The notes under the pieces: generated by a model
Database searches by the model: none
Told to the model about the DNA's origin: nothing
The model's input: only the letters and a program-made list of their open reading frames with translations
Part shown: in pieces, positions 10,731 to 20,249 of the stretch
How positions within the stretch are numbered: the first letter of the stretch is position 1
Layout: each line of letters opens with the position of its first letter
Source of the DNA: an uncultured Thermanaerothrix sp.
Lineage (GTDB): Bacteria; Chloroflexota; Anaerolineae; Anaerolineales; Anaerolineaceae
DNA: 64,000 nucleotides
Reading direction: 5' to 3'
NCBI RefSeq assembly: GCF_938028735.1
Contig: NZ_CALIMF010000015.1
Span: forward strand, 1-64,000
Translations under genes and position numbers: made by a program

Positions 10731-11651
10731 ATGGCCGAGTCACGTTATATCTGGTTGGATGGTCAACTCGTGGAATACGAGAAGGCCACGGTCCACTTTC
10801 TCAATACAGCGTTGCACTACGGCTTGGGGGTATTTGAAGGTATTCGTTGTTACAGCACCCCACGCGGTCCGGCCATCTTCCGGTTGAAAGAGCATATGGA
10901 GCGGCTGGTTAATTCGGCCAAAATACTGGGATTTCGCACCCTACCTTTTACTGCCGAGCAACTGGGGGAGGCGTGTAAGGAAGTGGTGCGGGCAAACGGC
11001 TTTGAGGCGTGCTATATTCGCCCTCTGATCTTTCACGAGAGTGATAAACGTGATTTGAACTTGGATAGCGGAGTAGCACGGGTTGGCATTGCGGCCTGGG
11101 CATGGGGGGCTTACCTTGGGGAGGATTCCGAGGAAAAGGGGGTGCGGATGAATGTTTCGTCATACACCCGTCATCACCCCAATGTGATGATGACCAAGGC
11201 CAAAGTTACAGGAAACTATGCCAATAGTGTTTTGGCCAAAACCGAATCGGTACGGTTAGGTTTCGATGAAGCGGTTATGTTGGATCCCCAGGGCTATGTA
11301 GCGGAATGCACGGGGGAAAACCTTTTCATTGTTCGCAAAGGAGTCATTTATACTCCTGGAACCTGGGCCGTATTGGAAGGAATCACGCGCGATTCGCTAA
11401 TCGTGTTAGCCAGGGATCTCGGTTACTCGGTGGTGGAGACTCAGATCAGCCGGGATCACCTTTATATTGCGGATGAAATGTTTGTGTGTGGAACGGCGGC
11501 GGAAGTAGTACCGGTCACGGAGATTGATTTTCGGGTTATTGGCGATGGGAAGGCTGGGCCAGTGACCCGCGCTTTGGCCAGAGCGTTCCGCCAGGTAGTT
11601 GGGGGAGAACACCCGCGTTCTGCTGAATGGCTAAGTTATGTAAATGGCTAA
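10731..11651 (+). CDS. ilvE: Branched-chain amino acid aminotransferase
   Basis: This fold-type IV PLP enzyme performs the last step for valine, leucine and isoleucine. The likely PLP lysine is K158 in AKVTGNYANS. The YGLGVFEGIRCY and GYVAECTGENLFIV blocks are diagnostic, and the length of 306 is normal. A GGAGG site precedes the ATG. It is the last gene of the operon, with a terminator 48 bases beyond the stop. The last codons and the stop lie in a 16-bp tandem duplication. Confidence 0.95.
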   Translation: MAESRYIWLDGQLVEYEKATVHFLNTALHYGLGVFEGIRCYSTPRGPAIFRLKEHMERLVNSAKILGFRTLPFTAEQLGEACKEVVRANGFEACYIRPLIFHESDKRDLNLDSGVARVGIAAWAWGAYLGEDSEEKGVRMNVSSYTRHHPNVMMTKAKVTGNYANSVLAKTESVRLGFDEAVMLDPQGYVAECTGENLFIVRKGVIYTPGTWAVLEGITRDSLIVLARDLGYSVVETQISRDHLYIADEMFVCGTAAEVVPVTEIDFRVIGDGKAGPVTRALARAFRQVVGGEHPRSAEWLSYVNG

Positions 11652-11660
11652 GTTATGTAA
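11628..11660 (+). repeat. 16-bp tandem duplication spanning the ilvE stop
   Basis: TGGCTAAGTTATGTAA occurs at 11628-11643 and again at 11645-11660, separated by one base. The first copy is read in the ilvE frame, and the second supplies the TAA stop at 11649-11651 in a shifted frame. This is a direct observation of a small local duplication that rewrites the last residues of IlvE. Confidence 0.9.
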
Positions 11661-11698
11661 GTGGATAGGCTGCCTGTATCTATACATCTGATCGCAAG

Positions 11699-11728
11699 AG
11701 CGCCCTGATGCAGGGCGCTTTTATTTCG
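11699..11728 (+). terminator. Rho-independent terminator of the ilv-leu operon
   Basis: AGCGCCCTG at 11699-11707 pairs perfectly with CAGGGCGCT at 11711-11719 around a 3-base loop, followed by TTTTATTTC. It lies 48 bases after ilvE, before the unrelated chemoreceptor gene. Confidence 0.9.
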
Positions 11729-11889
11729 TTTGATTGGGGATTAATCGGGGTTTTATTGGTTTTTTATCCGTTGTTTATAGTTTTGCAGAGGCCCGATTTG
11801 TAAACTGCTATTGGCCGAAAAAGGGATTAGCCAATTTCGAGGCCTTAGAAGCAAGATCATGGTGGCGTTTGGGCAAAATTGAGGGAGCA

Positions 11890-14115
11890 ATGGAGACAAT
11901 GGGCGGGCTGACTTTTGCAGGACTCATTCTGCTGGTGGCATTGCTGACGTTGGGGATTGTGTACCTTGTCTTCCGGAGGGGAATAGCGCTTCGTCTTAAT
12001 GCAATTGTGGTGGGCATGACCTCGCTTGCAGCCACAGCGGGTTTCATCCTAGGAAAGCAAGGGGTAACCTTTGTTGGATTAGGGCTGGCAGTCGTGCTGG
12101 TAGCGCCTGCCTACTTATTGTTATTGCTGGCTTTAAGGCGCATTGTGATGCCCATTCATGACGTGGCACAATCTGCGCTCCAACTGGCGCAAGGGGATCT
12201 TGGACAGGATCGTTCAATCGAGGGATGGGATGAGATTCGGGATTTACTTCACGCCCAGCGCCAGATACGGGAATATCTACTGCAGATTAATACAATCGCA
12301 GAGAAAATTGCGGGGGGCAACCTGGCATTAGATGTCGGTGCACGTTCCGAGAACGATGCTATTGGGCAAGCCTTGGTACGGATGGTGAGATCCCTGCGCG
12401 AAACCATCAGCAAGATGACCCAGAATATTGATCAGATCAGCCGGGAGTATGGCAGCATTGCTTTTGCGGCTGATCGGACCAATCAGGCAACGCGTGAAAT
12501 TAGCGAGAATCTGCATCATGTAGTTCGGGATACCAATGAGCAGATCGAGCGTTTACAATCCACCTTGCAGGCAATTGAACAGATGGCGTTGGCTATTGAT
12601 GGTGTAAGCAAAGGGGCTCAGGAACAAGCCCTAGCAGTGGCCGAGTCGTCGCGGAGGATGCAACAGATTACCGAGAAGATTCGACTTGTTGCGGAGCGTG
12701 CGCATTTGGCAACCCGAGTTACCAGCGAGGTTTCAACTTCAGCCCAGCATGGCTCGCGGATCATTCGTGAAAGCATTGAGCGTATGCAGCGGATTGTGGA
12801 GAGCACCCAGCGTGTGCGAGAGAAGGCCGAATGGATGGGGCAAAATACACGACAAATTGGGATAATCCTTGAGACCACTCAGGAACTGGCTGCGCAGACG
12901 AATCTCCTGGCTCTAAATGCGGCCATTGAGGCCGCCCGCGCTGGTGAGCAGGGCAAGGGATTCGCAGTAGTGGCTGATGAAGTCCGCAAACTGGCTGAAA
13001 AATCGGTCCAGGCAACCAAAGAAATTGCAGGGTTGATCCATAGCATTCAAAAATCTGCATCTGAAATGGGTGTCGCCATCCAGGAGCAAGGGACGGAAAT
13101 TGATGCAGGAGTGCAACAAAGTCTTCACGCGGATGAGGCCCTGGAAGCCATCTTAAAGGGGATTGATCAGATTGAAAGTAGAATCCAGGATATTTCTCAA
13201 GCCACCGATGAAATCAACGATGCCACACGCGGCTTGACAGCGGCGATGGAAACGGTCTCAGCGGTTGTAGAAGAGAATACGGCCGCTACTGAGGAGCTTG
13301 CTGCCAGCGCTTCGGAGGTGACATCTACTGTTCGAGTCTATGCCGCCACCAGTGAGCAAAACTTAAGGGTACTCAATTCCGTGGCGCAGGCTTCAGAGCA
13401 GATTCGCGATCAGGTTGCAGCGGTTACTTCATCTATCCAGCGGATGAGTGAACAGACGACTCTTTTGCAACAACAAATTGCTAGAATTATCACCCAACAG
13501 GTGAGCGGCAAGGTCAGCCGAGGGAGCGCTTTAATTGGACGGCTGGATTTTGTGCGTGAGAAGTACGGACAGGTGGCTCTGGATCAAGTTATTCGCCGCC
13601 TGCCGGCTGACATTCAGCAGATTTTGCGTGGGAAGATTGAGCCTGAAGGTGAATACCCACCTGAAGTGTTAGGGGCACTCACGGCAGCCATCAAAGAGAT
13701 TCTGGCGGGAGGCAAGGACGATATTCTGCGCGAGATGACCCGTTACCGGGCTAAATATGATATTCAGCCGGGGGCTGCGCTGGCAAAGTATTTCAAGCCC
13801 GGTGATCCCGGCTACATCATTCGTCGTATGGACTTATGCTTGCGCCATAATTGGGGCGATGGGGTGGTTGTGCGTATTTTTGATTTGGCTGAGAATCACG
13901 TGCGCATGGAAGTGGATATGGGGAAGAAACAGCCGCGTGAACGGTGTACGTACAACCATGTAGGTTGGATGGAAGGAGTCATTGAGGCTGCAGGGGGGAT
14001 TCCCTACATTCAAAAGACGCGTTGTATGTATAATGGAGATCCTTATTGTGAATATGATGTGCGTTGGGAGATGGCAACTGTTCCCTCTAAACAGGGAGAA
14101 TCGCTTCGATGGTAG
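11890..14115 (+). CDS. Methyl-accepting chemotaxis-like protein with C-terminal V4R-like sensor domain
   Basis: The N-terminus has about three hydrophobic helices (residues 5-90) and no sizeable extracytoplasmic domain, followed by a HAMP-like linker. A long signalling coiled coil carries the conserved hairpin tip [20 protein letters not shown] and [16 protein letters not shown]. After the coil (from about residue 545) comes a globular domain ending [17 protein letters not shown], then C712 and C720 with an upstream C686. This resembles the cysteine pattern of V4R ligand-binding domains. A TTG at 11734 opens the frame further, but ATG 11890 behind GAGGGAG gives the sensible membrane start. 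No other che or flagellar genes are nearby. Confidence 0.85.
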   Translation: METMGGLTFAGLILLVALLTLGIVYLVFRRGIALRLNAIVVGMTSLAATAGFILGKQGVTFVGLGLAVVLVAPAYLLLLLALRRIVMPIHDVAQSALQLAQGDLGQDRSIEGWDEIRDLLHAQRQIREYLLQINTIAEKIAGGNLALDVGARSENDAIGQALVRMVRSLRETISKMTQNIDQISREYGSIAFAADRTNQATREISENLHHVVRDTNEQIERLQSTLQAIEQMALAIDGVSKGAQEQALAVAESSRRMQQITEKIRLVAERAHLATRVTSEVSTSAQHGSRIIRESIERMQRIVESTQRVREKAEWMGQNTRQIGIILETTQELAAQTNLLALNAAIEAARAGEQGKGFAVVADEVRKLAEKSVQATKEIAGLIHSIQKSASEMGVAIQEQGTEIDAGVQQSLHADEALEAILKGIDQIESRIQDISQATDEINDATRGLTAAMETVSAVVEENTAATEELAASASEVTSTVRVYAATSEQNLRVLNSVAQASEQIRDQVAAVTSSIQRMSEQTTLLQQQIARIITQQVSGKVSRGSALIGRLDFVREKYGQVALDQVIRRLPADIQQILRGKIEPEGEYPPEVLGALTAAIKEILAGGKDDILREMTRYRAKYDIQPGAALAKYFKPGDPGYIIRRMDLCLRHNWGDGVVVRIFDLAENHVRMEVDMGKKQPRERCTYNHVGWMEGVIEAAGGIPYIQKTRCMYNGDPYCEYDVRWEMATVPSKQGESLRW

Positions 14116-14266
14116 TTCCTTTGCCCCTTTCACTGTGAACGTTGACAATTCCTCCGAACATCCGCGCTCGCTCGCGCATACAAGTAATGCCAAAGGAATG
14201 CTCAAATTGAGCCTGGCTGTCGAAGCCAACTCCATTGCTTATGTTGAGCCGGGGGCGTTTATTGAA
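14087..14266 (-). pseudogene. C-terminal relic of a NarX/DegS-type histidine kinase
   Basis: Reading the minus strand gives a 59-codon open stretch ending in TAG at 14089-14087. It contains SNGVGFDS, then EHSFGITCMRERARMFGG and [14 protein letters not shown]. This is the G1/G2 end of a HATPase_c domain of the LuxR-coupled sensor kinase type, where DNGVGFD is usual. The G1 aspartate is replaced by serine, an in-frame stop lies at 14269-14267, and no H-box or N-box can be found upstream. It overlaps the 3' end of the chemoreceptor gene by 29 bases in convergent orientation. Confidence 0.75.
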
Positions 14267-14299
14267 TTAATGAAACTTGTGAATTGGGCGTTTATTGAA
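14253..14299. repeat. 14-bp direct repeat at the relic breakpoint
   Basis: GGGCGTTTATTGAA occurs at 14253-14266 and 14286-14299, a 33-base period. Recognisable histidine kinase homology stops at the first copy, so the repeat may mark the deletion or duplication that broke the gene. The rest of the gap up to 14488 shows no gene. Confidence 0.7.
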
Positions 14300-14488
14300 C
14301 ACATGAATCCAGCCAAGCATAAGGCAGGTACCGGTGTCTCAAATGATAATCCTGATTGTTTTTGAAAGCCCAGATTGGGTACGGTGGTCAAGAGGATTGG
14401 GTGTAAAATCATAAGGGGGGTAAGACAAGCGCAGACTGTGTTGGATAACACACTGATTTACCTAATTCACATAATGGAGGAGAAATTT

Positions 14489-15496
14489 ATGAAAACGGCA
14501 AAATGGCTTATCTTGTGGTTGGTTGTGGTCGCGTTGTTGCTCGGGGCATGCTCGCAAGCCACCGAGACCCCCAAAGCCGAAGAGAAGCCCTTTAAAGTAG
14601 CGTTGATCCTGCCCAGCACTATCCGAGATTTGGAATGGAGCCAATCGCTTTACGAGGGATTGCTAAAGGTTCAGCAGGAGATGGGGGGACCCGGAAAACT
14701 TGAAATCGCCATTTCCGAGGATGCCTGGGATGTTACTAACGCGGCTGCCGCAATTCGTGATTATGCCAGCCAGGGCTATAACCTGATTATTGCCCACGGT
14801 GCCCAATATGGCACTTCTCTGCAACAAATAGCCCCTGAATTCCCACAAACCTCGTTCGCTTGGGGAACTACCACTCAGACTTACAAGGATGAGGGCATTA
14901 ACAACGTTTTTGCTTATCAACCCCAAGCCCAGGAGGGGGGATATGTTAATGGGGTGATTGCCGGTTTGTTGACCAAAACAAAGATTGTTGGTGTCACTGG
15001 CCCCATCGAAGCCGGAGATGCTCGCTTATATAACCTGGGTTTCGAAGCCGGGGTGAAGTCGGTGGATCCTACCATTCAGGTCAATATCAGTTATACGGGT
15101 TCTTTCTCAGACGTGTCGTTGATGTCGGCGGCAGCGGAAACGCATGTCCGGGCGGGTGCAGATATATTGACCGGCACCTCACAGTCGGTTACGGGGGCGA
15201 TTAGCGTGGCTAAGCAACATGGCATCCTGTGGCTTGCTTCTGCCTGGTATCAGGATTCGTTAGCGCCTGACACAGTAGCCGCTAACTTAATCTACCGATG
15301 GGAGGTGATTCTGCGGGATATGATCGAAAGCAATAAGGCGGGTGTACCAGGTGGAAAGGTTTTCTATCTCTCGTTTAAGAACGGTGGTCTTGAGATGGTT
15401 TATAACGACAAATTGGTACCACCTGATGTCAAAGCCAAGGCTGAAGCCACCATCCAGGGGATTAAGGATGGGAGCATTGTAGTTGAGGTGAAGTAG
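14489..15496 (+). CDS. BMP-family basic membrane lipoprotein (ABC transporter substrate-binding type)
   Basis: The product starts with a lipoprotein signal peptide; the lipobox LLGAC places the lipidated cysteine at residue 21. The mature part is a type I periplasmic-binding fold of the BMP/Med/PnrA family (FKVALILPSTIRDLEWSQ at the start, and the GVTGPIEAGDARLYNLGFEAG region). Such proteins bind nucleosides or related ligands. No permease or ATPase gene is adjacent, so it may serve a transporter encoded elsewhere or act as a sensor. GGAGG at 14476-14480 supports ATG 14489 over an upstream TTG. It is monocistronic, with a terminator after it. Confidence 0.85.
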   Translation: MKTAKWLILWLVVVALLLGACSQATETPKAEEKPFKVALILPSTIRDLEWSQSLYEGLLKVQQEMGGPGKLEIAISEDAWDVTNAAAAIRDYASQGYNLIIAHGAQYGTSLQQIAPEFPQTSFAWGTTTQTYKDEGINNVFAYQPQAQEGGYVNGVIAGLLTKTKIVGVTGPIEAGDARLYNLGFEAGVKSVDPTIQVNISYTGSFSDVSLMSAAAETHVRAGADILTGTSQSVTGAISVAKQHGILWLASAWYQDSLAPDTVAANLIYRWEVILRDMIESNKAGVPGGKVFYLSFKNGGLEMVYNDKLVPPDVKAKAEATIQGIKDGSIVVEVK

Positions 15497-15522
15497 AAAG
15501 TGGGTGTTTAGGGTCTGCTAGT

Positions 15523-15560
15523 AAGGAAGCCCCCGCGTTAGAAGTGGGGGCTTCCTTTCC
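15523..15560 (+). terminator. Terminator between lipoprotein gene and beta-glucosidase
   Basis: AAGGAAGCCCCC at 15523-15534 pairs with GGGGGCTTCCTT at 15546-15557. The arms are symmetric, with A's on one side and T's on the other, so the hairpin can serve both converging genes. Confidence 0.85.
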
Positions 15561-15580
15561 AAGGAAGAGCAAGGCGGAAT

Positions 15581-16984
<1,404 letters not shown>

Positions 16985-17008
16985 TTATTAGAGACTCTGG
17001 TTAGATTT

Positions 17009-17022
17009 TGGGAGCGCTCTCA
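17009..17022 (-). promoter_or_regulatory. LacI-family operator, proximal to the beta-glucosidase gene
   Basis: TGGGAGCGCTCTCA is a near-perfect palindrome and differs by one base from TGGGAGCGCTCCCA, the known CelR/CebR cellobiose-repressor site in actinobacteria. Its centre is at 17015/17016, 36 bases or more upstream of the beta-glucosidase start and in its leader. Confidence 0.75.
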
Positions 17023-17035
17023 ATATATTGGGCAT

Positions 17036-17061
17036 AAAAAGCCGTTTTAGGGGCGGCTTTT
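17036..17061 (-). terminator. Attenuator-like hairpin in the beta-glucosidase leader
   Basis: Read on the minus strand, AAAAGCCG (17061-17054) pairs with CGGCTTTT (17044-17037) and is followed by another T and AT. It lies between the promoter and the beta-glucosidase gene, flanked by the two operators. It could terminate leaky transcripts or simply be an insulating terminator. The arm is A/T-rich at the base, so its strength is uncertain. Confidence 0.45.
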
Positions 17062-17081
17062 GAGGAAAAAATAAGGATCTT

Positions 17082-17095
17082 TAGGAGCGCTCTCA
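17082..17095 (-). promoter_or_regulatory. LacI-family operator overlapping the beta-glucosidase transcription start
   Basis: TAGGAGCGCTCTCA repeats the first operator with two changes at the left edge. It is centred at 17088/17089, 73 bases (about seven helical turns) from the other site. It starts a few bases after the -10 box of the minus-strand promoter, the classic place to block initiation. Confidence 0.75.
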
Positions 17096-17101
17096 GTTCT
17101 A

Positions 17102-17129
17102 ATTATAGGGGTTTTGGGGCGAAATGCAA
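17102..17129 (-). promoter_or_regulatory. Sigma-70-type promoter for beta-glucosidase
   Basis: On the minus strand TTGCAT (17129-17124) and TATAAT (17107-17102) are separated by 16 bases. Initiation would fall inside the operator at 17082-17095. Confidence 0.7.
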
Positions 17130-17155
17130 GGGGAAGTCCAGCTTTTTCCGAAGTC

Positions 17156-17185
17156 TTGACGTTTCTGCCTTGTCTTCATTATAAT
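17156..17185 (+). promoter_or_regulatory. Sigma-70-type promoter for rpmF
   Basis: TTGACG at 17156-17161 and TATAAT at 17180-17185 with an 18-base spacer, 50 bases before the rpmF start. It is divergent from the beta-glucosidase promoter. Confidence 0.75.
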
Positions 17186-17234
17186 TCGGCGGTCATTAAT
17201 GATCGGGAGCAAGTAAAAGATTAGGAGATTAACT

Positions 17235-17429
17235 ATGGTGCCTTTACCGAAGCGAAAACTTTCTAAAGGACGACGGGATCGGCGGCGTGCGCATGACGCT
17301 CTGAAAGCTACGAATCTGGTGCAATGTAGTAATTGCGGGGAATTACGCCTACCTCATACAGTTTGCCCCAATTGTGGCTATTATCAGGGCCGAGAAGTTA
17401 TCAGCCTTGAGAAAGAAGCCAAAAAATAA
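17235..17429 (+). CDS. rpmF: 50S ribosomal protein bL32
   Basis: A small basic protein of 64 residues beginning MVPLPKRKLSKGRRDRRRA. It has the zinc-binding pairs CSNCGE and CPNCGYY typical of the four-cysteine form of bL32. It has its own promoter and terminator. A TTAGGAG site sits 7-8 bases before the ATG. Confidence 0.95.
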   Translation: MVPLPKRKLSKGRRDRRRAHDALKATNLVQCSNCGELRLPHTVCPNCGYYQGREVISLEKEAKK

Positions 17430-17453
17430 GCGTGTAATTGGCTGGTGGACAAG

Positions 17454-17485
17454 AGCGCGACCTTCAATTGGGCCGCGCTTTTTGT
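17454..17485 (+). terminator. Terminator after rpmF
   Basis: AGCGCG at 17454-17459 pairs with CGCGCT at 17474-17479, with further partial pairing inside (ACC with GGG/GC), followed by TTTTTG. The converging membrane protein gene ends immediately downstream. Confidence 0.75.
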
Positions 17486-17487
17486 TG

Positions 17488-17706
17488 TTACAGCGCCCGC
17501 GCTAGCATAAAACCTAAAATCGCAATAATTAGCCCTAGGTGTAGCAGGAGGTGGGTCTGAGCCACCCACCCATCGGTGAGAAACCGGACAAGCAGGTTAA
17601 GGATGATCAATCCCAGGCCAACGAGTGGGAGAAGCCCTTTGCGGGCTGCCAAGAATTCGGAAAGGCGATCAAGAACCCGAGAGATCAATGTGTTCATGAA
17701 CGTCAT
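17488..17706 (-). CDS. Small two-helix membrane protein, unrecognised
   Basis: A 72-residue hydrophobic protein with an N-terminal amphipathic basic stretch and two predicted membrane helices (about residues 27-43 and 52-71). I cannot assign a family. It overlaps the end of hflX by 38 bases (ATG at 17706, alternative ATG at 17697), so it is probably translationally coupled to it. Its reading frame has gene-like composition, but support rests on position and membrane-helix pattern alone. Confidence 0.55.
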   Translation of the reverse strand: MTFMNTLISRVLDRLSEFLAARKGLLPLVGLGLIILNLLVRFLTDGWVAQTHLLLHLGLIIAILGFMLARAL

Positions 17707-19045
17707 CCGGTTCGGTCACAGTTTTAATGCGACGGGTGAAAGGCTGAAAGCGAGCAATCAAACGGCCCGGTAATAGACCCCGAATGGTTACATAACCGTC
17801 ATGGTGGGTGACGCGCTCAACCTTGCCGTGCTCGTGGAAGAGCGAAATCATATGCCCTTCGGTATAGGGGATGTGCACTGTCATCGGAGCGTAATCTTCG
17901 AACAGCGTGGTCTCAATTGCCTGCAGCAATTCGGGCAGGCCTTCCCCGGTAAGCGCAGAGATGGGCACTGAGTGCAAGAAGGTACTCGAAAGTGCTTGAA
18001 TCGCAGAGGGGTTGGGCAGACGATCAATCTTGTTCAGTGCCGTGATCATTGGGATGTCCCCTGCGCCAATGTCTTCGAGTGTTTGTCGAACTACTCTCCA
18101 CTGCTCTATGGCATTGGGATGGGTGACGTCAAGCACGTGAACTAGGAGATCTGATTCGGTGATTTCTTCTAGTGTGGCTCGAAAGGCGGCGATAAGCTGG
18201 GTAGGCAGCTTCTGGATGAAACCGACAGTGTCGGTGAAGAGAACGATATGTCCACCGGGAAGCTCTACGCGCCGCGTGGTAGGATCAAGGGTGGCGAATA
18301 ATTGGTCTGCCACGAAAACCTGCGCATGAGCCAATCGATTCAGCAAGGTAGATTTCCCAGCGTTGGTGTAACCTACTAGGGAGATAACCGGCACCTGGGA
18401 TTTGCGCCGTTGTTGACGGTAGCGCTGGCGATGTGCGCGCACTTTTTCTAGTTCGCGCTTGAGAAAGGCGATGCGGCGGCGGATTTCGCGGCGATCCACT
18501 TCCAGCTGAGTTTCACCAGGCCCACGTAGCCCCACCCCACCCTGGCTTCCGGTACGACCTCCGCCGCCACCGGTTTGCTGGGCTAGATTGGTCCAAGCGC
18601 GAGTCAAGCGGGGCAGACGGTACTCATAAAAGGCCAATTCAACCTGTAAGATGCCCTCACGGGTGTGGGCGTGACGGGCAAAGATGTCCAGGATCAGCGC
18701 TGTACGATCCAGCACCCGCACCTGATTGCCAAATTGTTCCTCCAGCTCACGCTGGTGGCGGGGTGAAAGCTCGGTATCGAAGATCACTATATCTGCAGCA
18801 GTTTCTTCCAATAAAATCTTTATTTCCTCGACCTTGCCTTTACCGATCAACGTGTCAGGATGCGGGCGATCAAGGCGCTGATAGGTTTCTCCAACCACCT
18901 CCAGGTCGGCAGTTTGAGCCAACAAGCGCAATTCAGCTAGCGAGTCCTCCAAGGGAAGCGGAGTGGGCTCGCTGCGGATTTCGACTCCTACCAGGAAGGC
19001 GCGCTCGCGTGGAAAACCTGTGGGTTCCGGAATTTTAGGGCTCAT
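17669..19045 (-). CDS. hflX: Ribosome-associated GTPase HflX
   Basis: HflX splits stalled 70S ribosomes under stress. The order is an N-terminal HflX domain (residues about 25-200, with the glycine-rich GGGGGRTGSQGGVGLRGPGE and TQLEVDRR region), then a G domain with GYTNAGKSTLLNRL as P-loop, DTVGFIQKLP as G3 and NKID as G4. A C-terminal domain rich in beta strands ends the protein. The length of 458 is slightly above the usual 400-430. It follows the aminotransferase gene on the same strand after 12 bases. Confidence 0.95.
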   Translation of the reverse strand: MSPKIPEPTGFPRERAFLVGVEIRSEPTPLPLEDSLAELRLLAQTADLEVVGETYQRLDRPHPDTLIGKGKVEEIKILLEETAADIVIFDTELSPRHQRELEEQFGNQVRVLDRTALILDIFARHAHTREGILQVELAFYEYRLPRLTRAWTNLAQQTGGGGGRTGSQGGVGLRGPGETQLEVDRREIRRRIAFLKRELEKVRAHRQRYRQQRRKSQVPVISLVGYTNAGKSTLLNRLAHAQVFVADQLFATLDPTTRRVELPGGHIVLFTDTVGFIQKLPTQLIAAFRATLEEITESDLLVHVLDVTHPNAIEQWRVVRQTLEDIGAGDIPMITALNKIDRLPNPSAIQALSSTFLHSVPISALTGEGLPELLQAIETTLFEDYAPMTVHIPYTEGHMISLFHEHGKVERVTHHDGYVTIRGLLPGRLIARFQPFTRRIKTVTEPDDVHEHIDLSGS

Positions 19046-19057
19046 ATTTCCATTATA

Positions 19058-20242
19058 CTAGGCCCTTTGAATCCATGAAAGCAGGCGTTGCATTGCCTCT
19101 TCTAAGCGCTCTGTAGGCGCTCCTAGCGAGATGCGCACGTAACCTTCACCATACCGCCCATAGACAACCCCAGGGGTAATGCTGACACCAGTGTCTTCGA
19201 GCAGACGTGTGCAGAATTCGGTGCTATCGCTGAAGCCAGGAGGAAGATGCGCCCAAACGTAAATGGCGGCAGCGGGAGGTTCAACGCCAAAACCAGCCGT
19301 TCGCAGAGCCTCAACAACCAGGTCACGGCGCTGTTCGTAAATCTGGTTGCGCGTTTCAATCCAGGATTGATCACCCGTGAGCGCGGCTATCCCAGCCAGC
19401 AAAATGGGCTGAAAGTGTGAGGAGTCCACCTGACTTTTGTAGACATGTAGATATTGGATGATGTGAGGGTTGCCCACTGCCATACCTACGCGCCAGCCAG
19501 CCATGTTGTAGGTCTTAGAAAGCGAGTTAAACTCAATGGCTACTTCTTTGGCGCCTGGAATCTGCAGGATGCTAGGTGCCTTGTATCCGCCAAAACAAAT
19601 ATCGGTATAAGGCGCATCAAAGGCGATCACAAAGCGGTGCTGTTGTGCCAAAGCAACCACGTGTTCAAGATATTCATAAGAGGCGATCGCACCTGTAGGA
19701 TTATTAGGGTAGTTTAGCCATAAGATTTTGGCCCGGTCGAGAATTTCAGGGGCGATCTCATCTAGCGCGGGTAGGAAGTTGTTCTCGCGCCTGAGAGGCA
19801 GTTTGATAATTGTTGCTCCAGCGATTAAACTGGCCGCTTCATATACAGGATAGGCCGGATCCGGTACTAGAACCAAATCACCTGGGTTCAGCAAGACCTG
19901 TGCTAGGTTGAAGAGGCCTTCCTTGGAGCCGATCAATGCTAGGGTCTCGCGCATGGGATCCAATTCGACATTGAAGCGTCGGCGGTAGTAGGTAGCAACA
20001 GCTTCTCGGAAGGCGGGAAAGCCTCCATTGGGTGTGTAGCCATGGGTATCAGGTCGGCGAGCATTTTCTACCAGTGCTTCAATGATAAAGTCGGCAGGCG
20101 GCAGGTCAGGGGAACCCATGTCAATGCGAATCACGTCCACCTTGCGGGCCTTTAGTTCGGCAATTTTCTGGTTTAGACTGGCGAAGAAGTAAGGTTTGAA
20201 GGAGGCAATACGGTTAGCGGGCTGGATAAAAGAGGCGCTCAT
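19058..20242 (-). CDS. Class I/II PLP aminotransferase, LL-diaminopimelate/aspartate aminotransferase-like
   Basis: A fold-type I aminotransferase of 394 residues. Visible are YTPNGG near the N-terminus, NYPNNPTGA, the tyrosine/aspartate block DAPYTDICF, and the PLP lysine in SLSKTYNMAGWRVG. The C-terminal arginine is in GEGYVRISLGAP. The overall pattern is that of DapL and related alanine/aspartate aminotransferases, so the substrate is uncertain. An ORF extension to 20302 exists, but ATG 20242 lies 7 bases after the kinase stop and gives the normal N-terminus. Confidence 0.85.
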   Translation of the reverse strand: MSASFIQPANRIASFKPYFFASLNQKIAELKARKVDVIRIDMGSPDLPPADFIIEALVENARRPDTHGYTPNGGFPAFREAVATYYRRRFNVELDPMRETLALIGSKEGLFNLAQVLLNPGDLVLVPDPAYPVYEAASLIAGATIIKLPLRRENNFLPALDEIAPEILDRAKILWLNYPNNPTGAIASYEYLEHVVALAQQHRFVIAFDAPYTDICFGGYKAPSILQIPGAKEVAIEFNSLSKTYNMAGWRVGMAVGNPHIIQYLHVYKSQVDSSHFQPILLAGIAALTGDQSWIETRNQIYEQRRDLVVEALRTAGFGVEPPAAAIYVWAHLPPGFSDSTEFCTRLLEDTGVSITPGVVYGRYGEGYVRISLGAPTERLEEAMQRLLSWIQRA

Positions 20243-20249
20243 AGCTAAA

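Noticed and set aside
11734-11889. Extended chemoreceptor start at a TTG
   Set aside because: It would begin just after the terminator with no ribosome binding site, and the extra 52 residues spoil the membrane N-terminus. ATG 11890 with GAGGGAG fits better.
13982-14365. A 127-codon plus-strand ORF crossing the end of the chemoreceptor gene
   Set aside because: It has no ribosome binding site, most of it lies out of frame inside the chemoreceptor or opposite the kinase relic, and the sequence resembles no protein.
14375-14488. Upstream TTG start for the BMP lipoprotein
   Set aside because: It would place 38 polar residues before the signal peptide; ATG 14489 with GGAGG gives a proper lipoprotein signal.
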